From Chaetomium olivaceum (taxonomy: Eukaryota > Ascomycota > Sordariomycetes > Sordariales > Chaetomiaceae), in contig JAYWVB010000036.1 in the NCBI GenBank assembly GCA_039881045.1, positions 62,001-126,000 on the forward strand: 64,000 nucleotides of DNA. Direction: 5' to 3'. The translations under genes were made by a program, and so were the position numbers. The notes under the pieces were generated by a model, which was given only the letters and a program-made list of their open reading frames with translations, had not been told where the DNA came from and did not search any database. Below, in pieces: positions 12,054 through 22,719 of the stretch. Each line of letters opens with the position of its first letter. Position 1 is the first letter of the stretch.

Positions 12054-14437
12054 CTAGCGGTCCAGTCTCGACTGCGGTTGCCAGCCATTGAGATGGGCCA
12101 TCAAGCCCATGCCGAAGACGACGACGGTGAATATGGACACATATGGTAGCGCGTGTAATAGCGGTCCGTCCTGCGACTGCTGGCCCTGGACCGCTAGGGT
12201 TCCCACGTTAGGCTTCACGATGTTTGCCCGGGAAGGGGTGGGTGCCGTATCGGAGGCTTCCTCTTCCAGAAACCCGCCGTTCTGCGCGGCTGGCGTCACC
12301 TTGGCGCTGCCGTTCGTCGCGGAAGCTGGCTTCTCCGTGACGTTCTCTTCGCTTTGCGCGTGCCGTCTATCCTTGGATACCGACCTAGCTCTCCTCTCGG
12401 CTTCTCGCCTCTTATCGTCCTCGTCACGCTGCCGTATCTGGAGCACCATCTCGGCTAGTGTCTTTCGGTCGGCGTCCCGCTCAGCCTCGGCCTTCTCCGC
12501 ACGCAATTTAAATGCCTCAAGTTGTTCCCTTAGGCTTGTCATTTCCACTGCCATGGAGTCAATCCGCGCCTGGAAGGCTGCGGTTAGTAGCTCGGCCTTG
12601 TCTGGTTGTTGGAGGGTAGTGGATCCATCATCATCATCGGGGCTGTCTGGCGCCTTGTCAGTTTCGGCAGCCTGAACTTGCTCGGCAGGAGGGTCAAAGG
12701 CGCTGTCGAGCTCGGAATGGCCGTTGACCAACGGGGCCCCTCCGGCGGAGCCGTTCATCTTGGAATGGCTGGTCTCCTCCATCTTCTGCATCATGTCCTC
12801 CGCGTGCAGCCGCGCCTCCCGCTCCTTAGTCAACATCTCCTCGAGATCCCGCACCCTCGCCGTGTTGCTATCAAGCTCCTTCTTCGCGTTGTTTAGCGCT
12901 TCCGTGAGGACAAGGATCTGGTTGATGCTGTTGTCCTGCCGAATAGGCGACGTGCTTGCCGGCTTCGGCCGCTCTGTTACGCCTCGTTTCAGCGAAGGAG
13001 CGTCCGAAGCCCGGGCGGCGTCTGGCTTTTCCGGGAGCGGTTGAGACGGTGGGGGAGCAGGCGGCTCAGAGAATCGTGTTTTCCCGCCGTCGGATCGGAA
13101 TGAGATATTGCCGTTGGGAAGATGTCCTTTGGGGGGTTCGGGAACCTCTGGCTTGTCAGTGTTTTTGACGTCCTCTTTTGATAGGAGTGCGTTGATAAAC
13201 TGGCTCGTCCGGGCCAAATCCTGGTTTTGTAGTCGCGCGTTGCGCATCTCGGTCTGCGTTATGGTCAGTACCAGCGAGCCTAGTGGTAAGTGAGGACACA
13301 AACATGAAGTTTCTTGACAATGTGCTCTGTCGTTACGGGGTTCAGCCAGAACTGGCGCTGTTGCGCTAAGGTGTTCGTTTGGCCTCCCATATTCCCCGGT
13401 GCTATACGATTGTTGCCCCCAGCTCCGGGTTGACTGCCGGCTCGTCCTCGAAACGGCGAGACCCCCCCTATAGGTAGCATCATGGCGCTATTAGAAGGCT
13501 CGAGATCCCCAAAGTTCATGTCCAATACGTTGCTCGTCGGAGTAATGAAACCCGCGTGCTCAACCTTGGCGGCCACTTTGTGATGTACCACTGTCTTCTG
13601 GTCCTCACTGACTATGTCGATCCCAAGCTCGAGGTGGTCCTGTGTTTGTAACTCGTGTGGATCCGAGTCTCGGTTTTCTGGCGATAGGCGAGTGCCATTC
13701 ACAAAGGTCCCGTTGGACGACTTAACATCACGGATCCAAATCTTGCCGTTGGCGTCGGCCCATATTTCAGCGTGCTGCCTCGACAGTACCTTGCTGTCGA
13801 AGTAGCCGTTAACTGGGGTCGGGACTGTTTTCGCGTTGGTCTGACGCCCTATCCGGAGGGTGTCGGGAAAGTAGGGAACCGAGATGGTCTTGCGTTCAAA
13901 GCTGCCGTTCAAAGAGAGCAGGTAGAGCACTGGCTGCCGCCCCGATCCCATGCCCTCAGAGCCCGGGCGGCCGAGTCCGGTTTGTCCCCCGAGCTGGGTC
14001 GGAGTTGACATGACGGACTGTTGCTGGTTTAGCGCGGATGCGCCATTGATGCCGTTCGTCATGGGCGCACGGCCGGACGCAGCTCTGTGAAGATCGGCTG
14101 CCCCATCGGGTTTCCCATTCGACCAAGGGCCTTTCGAGGTCGGTCGCTTGCGGCTCGCAGGGTTTGACCAGCCATCGGTGCTGCCGGCCCCTGGCATGGG
14201 GACGCCGTTCGGCTGCGAGGCGGGATTGGATGTCACGGTCGAGGTGGACGAGTTCGATGCTGTTGACGAGACGGATGACGACGAACTTGTTCGTTGGAGG
14301 GGTTTCCGTTGCATAAGCATGTTGACTCCTCGGGCGTCATCCGACGATGGGTTCATCGAGTTGAGCGTCTGCGCCCCATTAATCCATCCTGGCCGGTTCA
14401 GATTCGCAAAGCTGGGAGGGTTTGCCACGGCAGTCAT
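12054..14437 (-). CDS. ham-4: FHA-domain, coiled-coil, tail-anchored protein (HAM-4/PRO45/SLMAP-like)
   Basis: Exons 14437-13304 and 13253-12054 are separated by a 50-nt intron (GTTTGT donor, TACTGAC branch, CGCAG acceptor) and encode 777 residues. After a Ser/Thr/Asn-rich N-terminus comes an FHA phosphothreonine-binding domain (about 166-280) with RIGRQ, SRQHAEI and SSNGTFVNG. Two coiled coils follow (about 480-540 and 605-680). A single hydrophobic C-terminal segment (YVSIFTVVVFGMGLMAHL) leaves a short tail, as in tail-anchored proteins. This architecture matches SLMAP homologues (HAM-4 in Neurospora, PRO45 in Sordaria), subunits of the STRIPAK complex at the nuclear envelope, ER and mitochondria, needed for hyphal fusion and fruiting-body formation. 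The ORF is open upstream of the ATG at 14437, but no upstream ATG exists in that frame. The name rests on architecture, so Vps64/Far9-type naming is equally possible. Confidence 0.85.
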
Positions 14438-15850
14438 GGGGAAGGCACAGTTAAAAATGGGAGAGGCACTGGGCGGCCGGGACAATGAGGATCGCTGTCC
14501 GCGAGGTTAAACCGGTCCCAGTGATGGCATGCGTGTCTCGTTTTTGATCGGGGTACCGGGGCAGAGGCAATATTATAATTGCTCTTTTCGAGGTGGACCC
14601 CACACTCGACCTAGTTGGCAAAAGAGAGTCGCGGCCGCCTGTTGTGGAGTTGTCCCAAAGATTAGTTCGCACTAACGGTCGAGACAGGCTGGCGCAACGA
14701 AAAACTCGGCTGGCAATTGCCAGAAAGTAGCGCGCCGGGCTGACCGCGGGTTCGGGAAGTTGAAGGAAAATCGGCGGCAAGCGGTAGATGAATTGAGTGG
14801 AGCACGCACCGGGCAAAGATGCAGTGTCGCGGTCGATTTGGTGGTGGCAAGCACGGTCACAGGATGCGACGATACAGAGAAGTGAGGTTGACGAATTTTG
14901 ATGGATGGCCCCTTAGCCGGGGCCGTCGAGGCGCTTAGCGAGCGGGCCAGAGGGTGGCCTGCGCGCCGCGCCCCTGCTCGACTCGGCCGCCGCCCTGCAC
15001 GAAGTGGCCGCAGACTGCCTGGCCCCGCCCGCTCGCTGCGCTGCCTCAGTGCTTTCATTGCTCCTGATTTGCGGGCAGTTCAAGGACGCCCACCCAATCT
15101 GTGACGGCTTCAACCAACAGCGTCTCGCTGTCCTTCACAACGACCATTTCTTTCAACTTTTTCAAGAGATATATGTCATCCAAAATTTTAGTGCCGCCAT
15201 GACGTGGCTATCTAATCTTTTTACCATCCCCTTTTTGCCGTCTCATCTTTACTGTGACAGAGTTCTCCTGAGTTTGTCACGTGAGCTCTTGGCCTGAGTT
15301 AGCGTACAATGACGAACGTGTCATGGCGAAAACAAGGAAAAAGAAACGGTCGGGCGTGTGGCTCGTGCGCCTTTCTCCAATGGTTCATGAAGAATCAGCT
15401 GTCAACATCACATCATAGGCAAAGAATTCGATTAGGGGCATCGAATGTCTTCCGTTCAATGTTTGTTTATTCGGTGGTTATTCAAGTACTCGAAGTCCGG
15501 TTCTCGAAGTCATATATCTTCGAGCAATCCCATTCCTCCCTCCCTCCACAGTGGGTACCTATGTAATTATCGAAGGACCTGTGTCCACTACAGCCCCGGT
15601 AACGAGGTAAGGTAGTGAGAGTCAAAGTGTCTCGTGCGAGGGTCGGCTGATGGAGAGCTTGGCCTGACCCGGAGAAGCTCCACGTGGTCCGTGCGTTCAA
15701 GGTCCCCGTTTTTGCCCGCGGCAACTTCCCGGGTGTTGAAGCCGCATCGTATCGTCACATTGGTTTTTGGTTCAAGCAACTGCGCAACCTCAAGTGTCCC
15801 GCCAAAACAACACCCCCGCCGAATTCAAACACACGCAGCCCGTAACAACA
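14438..15850. promoter_or_regulatory. Divergent intergenic region between the FHA gene and mgr2
   Basis: About 1.4 kb separates two divergently transcribed genes and presumably holds both promoters and 5' leaders. No gene is supported; ORFs such as 14672-15058 (minus) are low-complexity. A GC-rich block lies at 14900-15060. I did not identify a specific factor site. Confidence 0.4.
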
Positions 15851-16513
15851 ATGCCTCCTCCTCCCAGCCATCCCGGCGGTGTCGGGCCGTCGAACTTTGA
15901 CAAGTGTATGTACAATAGCTGGGAATAAAAGAGGAGGGGACAATGGAACGAGGGGTCGAGAGGGCGAGGGAGGGGGTAGAGGGGGTCAGTTAATATGGGC
16001 AACAGCTAACTCGGTCGTAGTCAAGATGGGTGCTATGATGGGTGGCAGTACGTGCTTCTTCCTTCTGGGACTATAGGACCCCCAACTGCGCTGCCCCGGA
16101 AATAGCTGACTGAGAGCTCAACACAGCTGTCGGCACCATCATCGGCTTCATCTTTGGTGCGACCCTTCCCGCAACCCGAACTTAAGACAGCCCGGTCGGT
16201 CTAACGCCGAACGTAGGAACCGTCAACATTTTCAGATACGGCGCCGGCCCGAACGGCATCATGAGGACACTGGGACAGTACATGCTGGGCTCCGGCGCGA
16301 CATTCGGGTATGGCTGGCCCTTGCCGAGTCAAACTAGACCTTCGAGTGATGGCTCCTAACCTTTCTTCCAGCTTTTTCATGTCGATCGGAAGCGTGATCC
16401 GCTCTGACTCCTCGCCCATAATCCAAGAAGCTTACCTTCGCGCCCAGCGGCGACCCATCATCATGGCTTCACATGCCTTCCGCCCCTACCGGTCAGCTCC
16501 CCGTAACAACTGA
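15851..16513 (+). CDS. mgr2: Mgr2/ROMO1-family subunit of the TIM23 translocase
   Basis: The 114-residue protein is assembled from five small exons: 15851-15905, 16021-16047, 16127-16156, 16217-16307 and 16372-16513 (345 nt, exactly 115 codons). All four introns (115, 79, 60 and 64 nt) have GT-AG ends and good branch points. The product has a short Pro-rich N-terminus, then FDKFKMGAMMGGTVG, a first membrane span with TIIGFIFG, the near-invariant NIFRYGAGPNGIMRTLGQY, and a second span in GSGATFGFFMSIGSVIR. Mgr2 in the mitochondrial inner membrane couples Tim21 to TIM23 and gates lateral release of preproteins; the family includes animal ROMO1. Exons 2 and 3 are micro-exons of 27 and 30 nt, which automated prediction may miss. 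Length and motifs are typical, so identity is close to certain. Confidence 0.93.
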
Positions 16514-18399
16514 TCGATTGGCCGCCAAAATCGTGGCTCATGCGGAGGGTATACCCCCGCAGCCGGATTATGAGCAGTCCAACGGAAGACGATGTATTGA
16601 TATGTGATGATGTACATACGGTTTGCCCACAGGGCGGAATGGGACGGCGTTTTGGGACGGGCAGAAAATATCCAACTGCAGCATGTCGTGTTAATACAGC
16701 CTCTGGCCATCTCCTGGCCCTTTACAGCCGTCACTACCCGAACGTTCTTGGCCACGATGCAGCTAGGTTCGGTCCATGTCCATCCGGTCACATCATATCC
16801 CTCTTGTCAGCACTCGTTGGGTCGCTTGGGATTAATTATAGCACTATCCGGCCGGGATATCACTTTTTAAGCTCTCGATGCGATGATTCTACACTATAAA
16901 ATACGAAAGCGTGGAACCCACCTTGGCGGCTTCATCCCTGGAAGAAGAAATGTTGACGTGGTACGACAACGCCATGCTTCGACCCATCTGGACATCCGTC
17001 AAGAAATCACCGACGCCTGCCGATCCTCCACTGCTCGAGATTGGCAGTCTGAGACTAGTCTAGGTCCTAAGAATCGGACCAACAATGTACGCCTTTCTAA
17101 CGCCAATGACATCGATTTTCGGCAACGTCACCGGAAATTGGCCGCTCAGGCACTCGTGATATAGCCATAGTAGATGAAGGAACCCCTGGTGGCGTCGGCT
17201 TCTTGCAGGTGGCATACGCGCCAAGCAGGCCTCACTTCCGGCCTCGACCCGGAACTCACACAAAACGTGCAACCTTCAGCAGCAAGACTGCATCCAACTC
17301 CAAAGGCGTCAGGTTACCCAAACAAATACTCTGCTTCTTTGACTGGAAGGCCGCAGTACCGGATGAGCCGGCAGGATCGGTTCGAGGCCCATGGCCTAAT
17401 AAGCAGTTTCTCTCCGCTCCCTCACTCGCCTTCTCCTTCCCCTTCCGGGTGGTGATACAACATGCTGAGTAGCTGAAATGGCTTCCACCACAGACACGAT
17501 CAAGGGGTTTCCCAGTTACAGCCTCTTAAATGGACTGGCCGTTGTACAGCCCTCTGCTGCCCCCTTTTCTAGATAGTGAAGTATCCTTCTTCGATGGTGA
17601 TGTATGTCAAAGCCGACCGACTTTGGCCTCGTATTTTGTACCGAGACCGGTCCCAGCGCGGCCTTGATTCTTTCCAAACACTGCCGCTTCTCGCTGGTTT
17701 CTTTTGCTTTCTTTACGAACGCCATCTCAATGAGGATCGACCCGGTGCTCAGGCCTCTCCGGAGGATATTACAGTTCAGCGGCTCTGCCATAGGATTTCT
17801 TGGTCTCAGGTATACCAGAGCCACTCGTTACATCAGCGGATCGCCTTCGCGAAGACCGTTGATCCCGGTGACCCCAACGTTAGCACACTGGTCCCGGGAC
17901 GCGCCGACCGGATTTTACCCCTGATTTTGGCGCTCCCAAAGGCCCGCGCCTCGACGTGACGGCAGTCTGGGCGATAATTGCGGCTGGCTTCGAACATGCA
18001 CCGCCCGTATGTCTTGGGCGCGTCTCCTCGTCGCGGCCGGTGTGGACAGCAACAGAATATGCCAAAGAGGCTTGCACCAATATGGCAATAACCGGGAGTC
18101 GATCGGCTTGGGACAGCCCTGTTTGCTAACCATTGACTGTCAGCTCTGCAGTGTGCCGTTCACGGCATGTGGCGTCTACAGGGGACCGTTCCATAACCAT
18201 CACGAGCATGAATTCTCATCGAACCCGCTCGCCCCCTTTCCCCCCTAGCTCCCTCCAGCAGTCTTAAATATCCCACTGTATCACTCTGACCCAGAGCAAG
18301 TTTGCCCCCGTTGTGGGTAGTGGGTTTGCCGTTCGTTTTTCACTCTTCACTCGTTTTCGATTTCTATTATATATCTCGTCTCTCGTTTCATTGCCCATC
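16514..18399. other. Spacer without a supported gene; possible gene relics
   Basis: Short plus-strand open pieces occur at about 16940-17060 (containing MLTWYDNAMLRPIWTSVKKS), 17080-17160, 17203-17472 and 17604-18110, in different frames and separated by stops. Their composition is protein-like, but no family is recognised. They may be remains of one decayed gene upstream of the laccase. The last few hundred bases should include the laccase promoter. Confidence 0.35.
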
Positions 18400-20472
18400 A
18401 TGGGCCTACTCCGCGGCCTCATCGAGAGCGTCGTTGATAACGCCCTTACGGTCCTTTACACAGCAACAGGTACTCTGACACAAAGTAATACCAACGGGTA
18501 AGATGCCCTCATCTCATTGCGTTCTCCATCACCAAACATCTAACCAGGCACTAGACTTTCACTCTTGGGGACCTTATTAGCCCCTGCATTACCGCTCTTC
18601 CTGACAAACAACCCACTACCCAACGGGTATCCTTGGGGCAAACTAACCGACTGGGGCAACAACCCATACGCTGAATATCCCAAGACCGGGGTAGTCAGAC
18701 GTTATGACTTCACCGTGAGCCGCGGATTTGTTGCCCCGGATGGCTATCTACGGGACGTCCTTCTCGTCAACGGGGCTTTCCCTGGGCCCCTCATCGAGGC
18801 AAACTGGGGCGACACGATTATCGTGAACGTACACAACAATATCACCGGTCCGGAAGACGGCACGGCGATCCACTGGCACGGCTTCCTGCAGCACGAAACA
18901 CCCTGGGAGGACGGCGCCCCGGGCATTTCGCAGTGTCCCATTCCGCCCCGGAGAAGCTACAGCTACGAGTTCATTGCCAGCCTTTACGGCACGAGTTGGT
19001 ACCATTCCCACTACTCGGCGCAATACACCGGCGGTGTCCTCGGTCCCATTGTCATTCATGGGCCCACGCAAGAGAAGTACGACGTTGACCTCGGTCCAGT
19101 TTTGCTCAGTGGTGAGTTTGTGAGTCAAGGTCTTGCGATTAGTGCTAGGAGCTCACATTGTACAGATTGGTATCACAAGGAGTACTCAGATATCATCGAG
19201 GAAATGCTGGCTCCCAATGGCAGCCCTAGAGTAACCTCCGACAACAACCTGATCAACGGCAAGATGAACTTTGACTGCTCGACCGTGGATCCAGGGGATA
19301 AGACTCCATGCGTCAACAACGCCGGTATCTCCAAGTTCAAGTTCAAAACGGGCAAGAGGCACAGGCTGCGTCTAGTCAACACGGGCGGCGACGGCGTTCA
19401 GCACTTCTCCATCGACGAACACATGCTTACGGTCATTGCCGAGGACTTTGTGCCAGTCAAGCCGTACAACACCTCGGTGGTTATTTTGGGTGTTGGCCAG
19501 CGCGCAGACGTGCTCGTCACAGCCAACGTCGGCAAGGCCGACTCGGCCTTTTGGATGCGGTCCAACCTAACCACCTGCGCACCGTCGCGGCAGCCCAACG
19601 CCGTAGCGGCCGTCTACTACGACCGGGCCGACACGTCCATAACGCCCGCCAGCAAACCCTGGGACATCCCGAACCCGGGCCTTTGCACCAACGAGGACCT
19701 GCACATCACGGAGCCGCTGTACCCGATCCCGCTGCCGGAGCCCACCCTCACGCAGAACATGGACATCGAGGTCTACAAGAACGCGTCCAACGTGACGCTG
19801 TGGAGGTTCAACGGCGTGTCGATGCGCACTGACTACAACAACCCGGTCCTCCTGCTCGCCAACGACGGCAACTTCACCTACCCAGCCCAGTGGAACGTCG
19901 TCAACTACCGCCAGCACACGTCCATCCGGATTATCGTCAACAACAAGGGCCCTGTTCCGTGCGTTTCCCTGCTCCCGGCCACTGGCAATTCCTTCTTACA
20001 CGGGATACTGACTAATACCTCGCATGTAGCCATCCTATGCATCTCCACGGCCACAATTTCTTCATTCTGCACGAAGGGCCGGGCGCCTGGGACGGCACCA
20101 TCGTCCGCCCGTCCAACCCCCATCGGCGGGACGTCCACCTCGTGCGCGGCAACGGCCATCTCGTGATCCAGATTGACGGCGCCCCGGGTATGTCTTTCCG
20201 CCTCCCAAAACCCCTTTTTTTCTCCTCGCATGGACACCGGTCTGTGGACAAGTGTGATGATGATGTACTGACCAGCATGGACCGCAACAGGCATCTGGGC
20301 CTTCCACTGCCACATCGCCTGGCACGCGTCCGGCGGCTTCCTCGCGTCGCTGATCATCAAGCCCGACACGGTCGAGCGCATGCATATCCCGCATGATGTG
20401 GAGAAGAACTGCCGCGCGTGGGATATGTGGTCCAAGTACAACGTTGTTGATCAGATTGATAGCGGGACATAA
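18400..20472 (+). CDS. Multicopper oxidase, asco-laccase / dihydrogeodin-oxidase type
   Basis: Five exons, 18400-18469, 18548-19111, 19166-19958, 20030-20187 and 20291-20472, give 589 codons exactly (588 aa). All four type 2/3 copper-binding signatures are intact: HWHG (about 132-135), WYHSHY (174-179), HPMHLHGH (477-484) and FHCHIAWH (533-540), with the type 1 ligand Cys at about 535. The residue ten positions after that Cys is Phe (HCHIAWHASGGF); Leu is usual in ascomycete laccases and Phe is associated with higher redox potential. The protein ends in DSGT, similar to the DSGL/I/V plug left after processing of asco-laccases, but here it is the encoded end. The N-terminus has a hydrophobic stretch at about 27-43 (LSLLGTLLAPALPLFL), after a 26-residue leader, so it may be a signal anchor or a signal peptide. 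Phenol coupling or pigment chemistry is a family-based inference. Confidence 0.9.
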
Positions 20473-20832
20473 CGCTGGTGGGGTGATGATGGGTTGGTAG
20501 TAAGGGGGAAAAGGGGAGGGGGGATAGGGATATGGTAATAATTATTGGTGTTGGTGTTGACAGATTAGTTGTTTGGGGAGGTAGAAGAGAGTAAGTGAGC
20601 GTATTGGTACCTGGTTGAGATTGCGTTTGTTGGAGGGTTTAATGGGATATAAAAGACTGACCACATAGACGAGCATAGCATTTCAACAACTGGTAATTGC
20701 ACCTTTCATGGCCTACCAAGTTGAGCAAGTGTTTCTAAGGACAGTTCAAACACATGAAAGAGGGCTCATCTTGAGCAAGTATTCATGGCAACGGTTACAG
20801 ATATACAGTATCTACCAAACAATCCAATCAAT
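20473..20832. terminator. Convergent 3' intergenic region
   Basis: 360 bases separate the 3' ends of the laccase (+) and the siroheme gene (-). The stretch is G/T- and A/T-rich (for example aataattattgg at 20536-20547) and presumably holds both polyadenylation regions. No ORF of note begins in it. Confidence 0.4.
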
Positions 20833-22719
20833 TTATGCCATTCCTGCAATCCCAAACCCGTCAGTCCCAAAGCTGCCCTCTAAATCCAGATCTACCCCTT
20901 TAAATCCATCTTCCACCACCCACGACCGGCCTTTCTCTGGCGTGTACAGCGCTTCACAGGCACGACCAACAACAAGCAATCCGGGCGGCCTACTCCCCTC
21001 CTGCTCGATCGCCTCGACCACAAACCTCAGCGTTGTCCTGATGACCCGCTGATCAGGGCAGCTCGCCCGCTCGATGACAGCGCAAGGCGTGTTAAGCGGC
21101 CACAGCGCCCTCCTCTTCCGCTCTGGCCGTTCAGGCGATTCTGTTTCCCCTTCCTGTCCAGTTCCCTGTTCCTCCTCAGTATACCCGGTCAACTCAGCCA
21201 CCAGCCCGCCAATCCGATGCAGCGCCATCAAGAACACCACGGTCCTGCTCTCCACAAACTCAGGCGGCTGCGGCGCCTTGCCCTTCTTGCCCGTGCCTGT
21301 GCACACCAGCACCTGGTCCGCCACGTCCCTCTGGGTAGGCGGGATCCCGGCAAACAGCGGCGCGCTCAGACTGCTGGTGATGCCCGGGAGGACAACCACG
21401 CGGTCGCCCAGGCCGTGCTGGCGGAAGAAGGCGAGCTCCTCGCCGCCGCGGCCGTAGATGTACGGGTCGCCCTGCTTGAGGCGCAGCACCGTCTTGCCCG
21501 CGCGCACCCCATCGAGCGCCTGCTCGAGGAACTCTTCCTGCGCGCGGTCCGCGTTGCCGGGGAACTTGCGCGCGATCGAGACGGGGGTGCGCCGCGGGAT
21601 GAGATCCAGCACGCCCGCGGGGACGAGCTTGTCGGCCAGGATGAGGTCGGCGGCGTGGATGGCCTTGTACGTCGCGCGCGTGAGCAGGTCCGGGTGGCCG
21701 GGCCCGCTGCCCGCGAGGATGACGCGCCCAACGGGAACCCTCGCACCGTCCAGCTTGACTGGGCTATCCGCCTCCGTCGTCGGCCCCGGACCGCCAGGGT
21801 ATGAGTTCAAAATCCCCTCCACATCCGCGTCACTAATCTCCGCCAACCGCCTCAGCGGCCAGTACTCGCACACCTGCGCCAGCCAGCGCATCCGCCTCGT
21901 CCTCGCCGCCTCCGCATCCCCCTCCAGAACCAGCTTGTTCAGCCCCGCCGGCTGGTCCACCGAGTCATCACTCCCCTCATCCACCACCACCACCTCGGGC
22001 ACCCCCTTCTCCCCATCCGCCCTTGATGATTGTTGTGATTGCTGCAAAACCAACCGCCGCCTCAACCCCCCCAACCGCTCCACCGCCGCCCCCAACCCCA
22101 CCGGCAGCCCCGCCGCCACCTCCCTGCGGATGCGCCCCGCCAGCTTGCACCCGCGCCCGCTGGTGGTCACTCCGATCTGCAGGGGCCCGTCGGCATGCAC
22201 GCTCAGCAGGCTGAAGGAGCAGAGGTGCGGGGCGTCGACGGCGTTGAGGGGGATGCGGTTGCGGGTGCAGAGGGCGGCGATTTCGGAGGGGGTTATGGAG
22301 GGGGGGGTGGGAGTGGTGGTGGTGGTGGTGGTGGCGGAGGGTGGGGTGGTGATGAAGACGGCGTCGACTACGCCGTCGACTTCGGGGCGGCCGTGGGTGA
22401 AGAGGTCTGAGGGTTGGAAGTCGCGGGGGATGTGGGTTAGGGCGCCGGAGGTTATGAGAGTGGTTAGGCTGTAGTGTAGTTGTTGTTGCTGTTGCTGTGG
22501 CTGTTTTTGTGGCTGGTCATTCTCGTCTGACGGGGCTGGCGAGGAGGACGGTAGAGGGGAGATGAGAATTGGTTTTGCGCCCGCTGCGAGGGAGGAGGAA
22601 GCGCGGGCTGCGGCGAGGGGATTCGACCCGATGATGAGGTGGACATGGCCGGTGCAGTGCTGGGCTGTCAAGAGTGGCCGAGGTGGCATTGTGTGTGGTT
22701 GTGATGATAGAGAAGCCAT
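20833..22719 (-). CDS. MET1: Uroporphyrinogen-III C-methyltransferase / siroheme synthase (MET1-like)
   Basis: This intronless 628-residue protein starts at an ATG with no better upstream start. The N-terminal part (about 27-60; HLIIGSNPLAAARAS) resembles the NAD-binding precorrin-2 dehydrogenase domain of siroheme synthases and contains Gln- and Thr-rich low-complexity inserts. The C-terminal half is a canonical SAM-dependent SUMT: LAGSGPGHPDLLT (about 335), LADKLVP, RLKQGDPYIYGRGGEE (about 420) and LPGITSSLSAP. The enzyme methylates uroporphyrinogen III twice, on the route to siroheme, the cofactor of sulfite and nitrite reductases. Fungal Met1 proteins have this two-part form. Whether the N-terminal domain still oxidises or chelates cannot be decided here. 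Confidence 0.9.
   Translation of the reverse strand: MASLSSQPHTMPPRPLLTAQHCTGHVHLIIGSNPLAAARASSSLAAGAKPILISPLPSSSPAPSDENDQPQKQPQQQQQQLHYSLTTLITSGALTHIPRDFQPSDLFTHGRPEVDGVVDAVFITTPPSATTTTTTTPTPPSITPSEIAALCTRNRIPLNAVDAPHLCSFSLLSVHADGPLQIGVTTSGRGCKLAGRIRREVAAGLPVGLGAAVERLGGLRRRLVLQQSQQSSRADGEKGVPEVVVVDEGSDDSVDQPAGLNKLVLEGDAEAARTRRMRWLAQVCEYWPLRRLAEISDADVEGILNSYPGGPGPTTEADSPVKLDGARVPVGRVILAGSGPGHPDLLTRATYKAIHAADLILADKLVPAGVLDLIPRRTPVSIARKFPGNADRAQEEFLEQALDGVRAGKTVLRLKQGDPYIYGRGGEELAFFRQHGLGDRVVVLPGITSSLSAPLFAGIPPTQRDVADQVLVCTGTGKKGKAPQPPEFVESRTVVFLMALHRIGGLVAELTGYTEEEQGTGQEGETESPERPERKRRALWPLNTPCAVIERASCPDQRVIRTTLRFVVEAIEQEGSRPPGLLVVGRACEALYTPEKGRSWVVEDGFKGVDLDLEGSFGTDGFGIAGMA

Noticed and set aside
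19308..19832. 174-aa plus ORF inside the laccase
   Set aside because: Alternative frame of laccase exon 3, rich in Arg/Gln/His as expected for a shadow frame.
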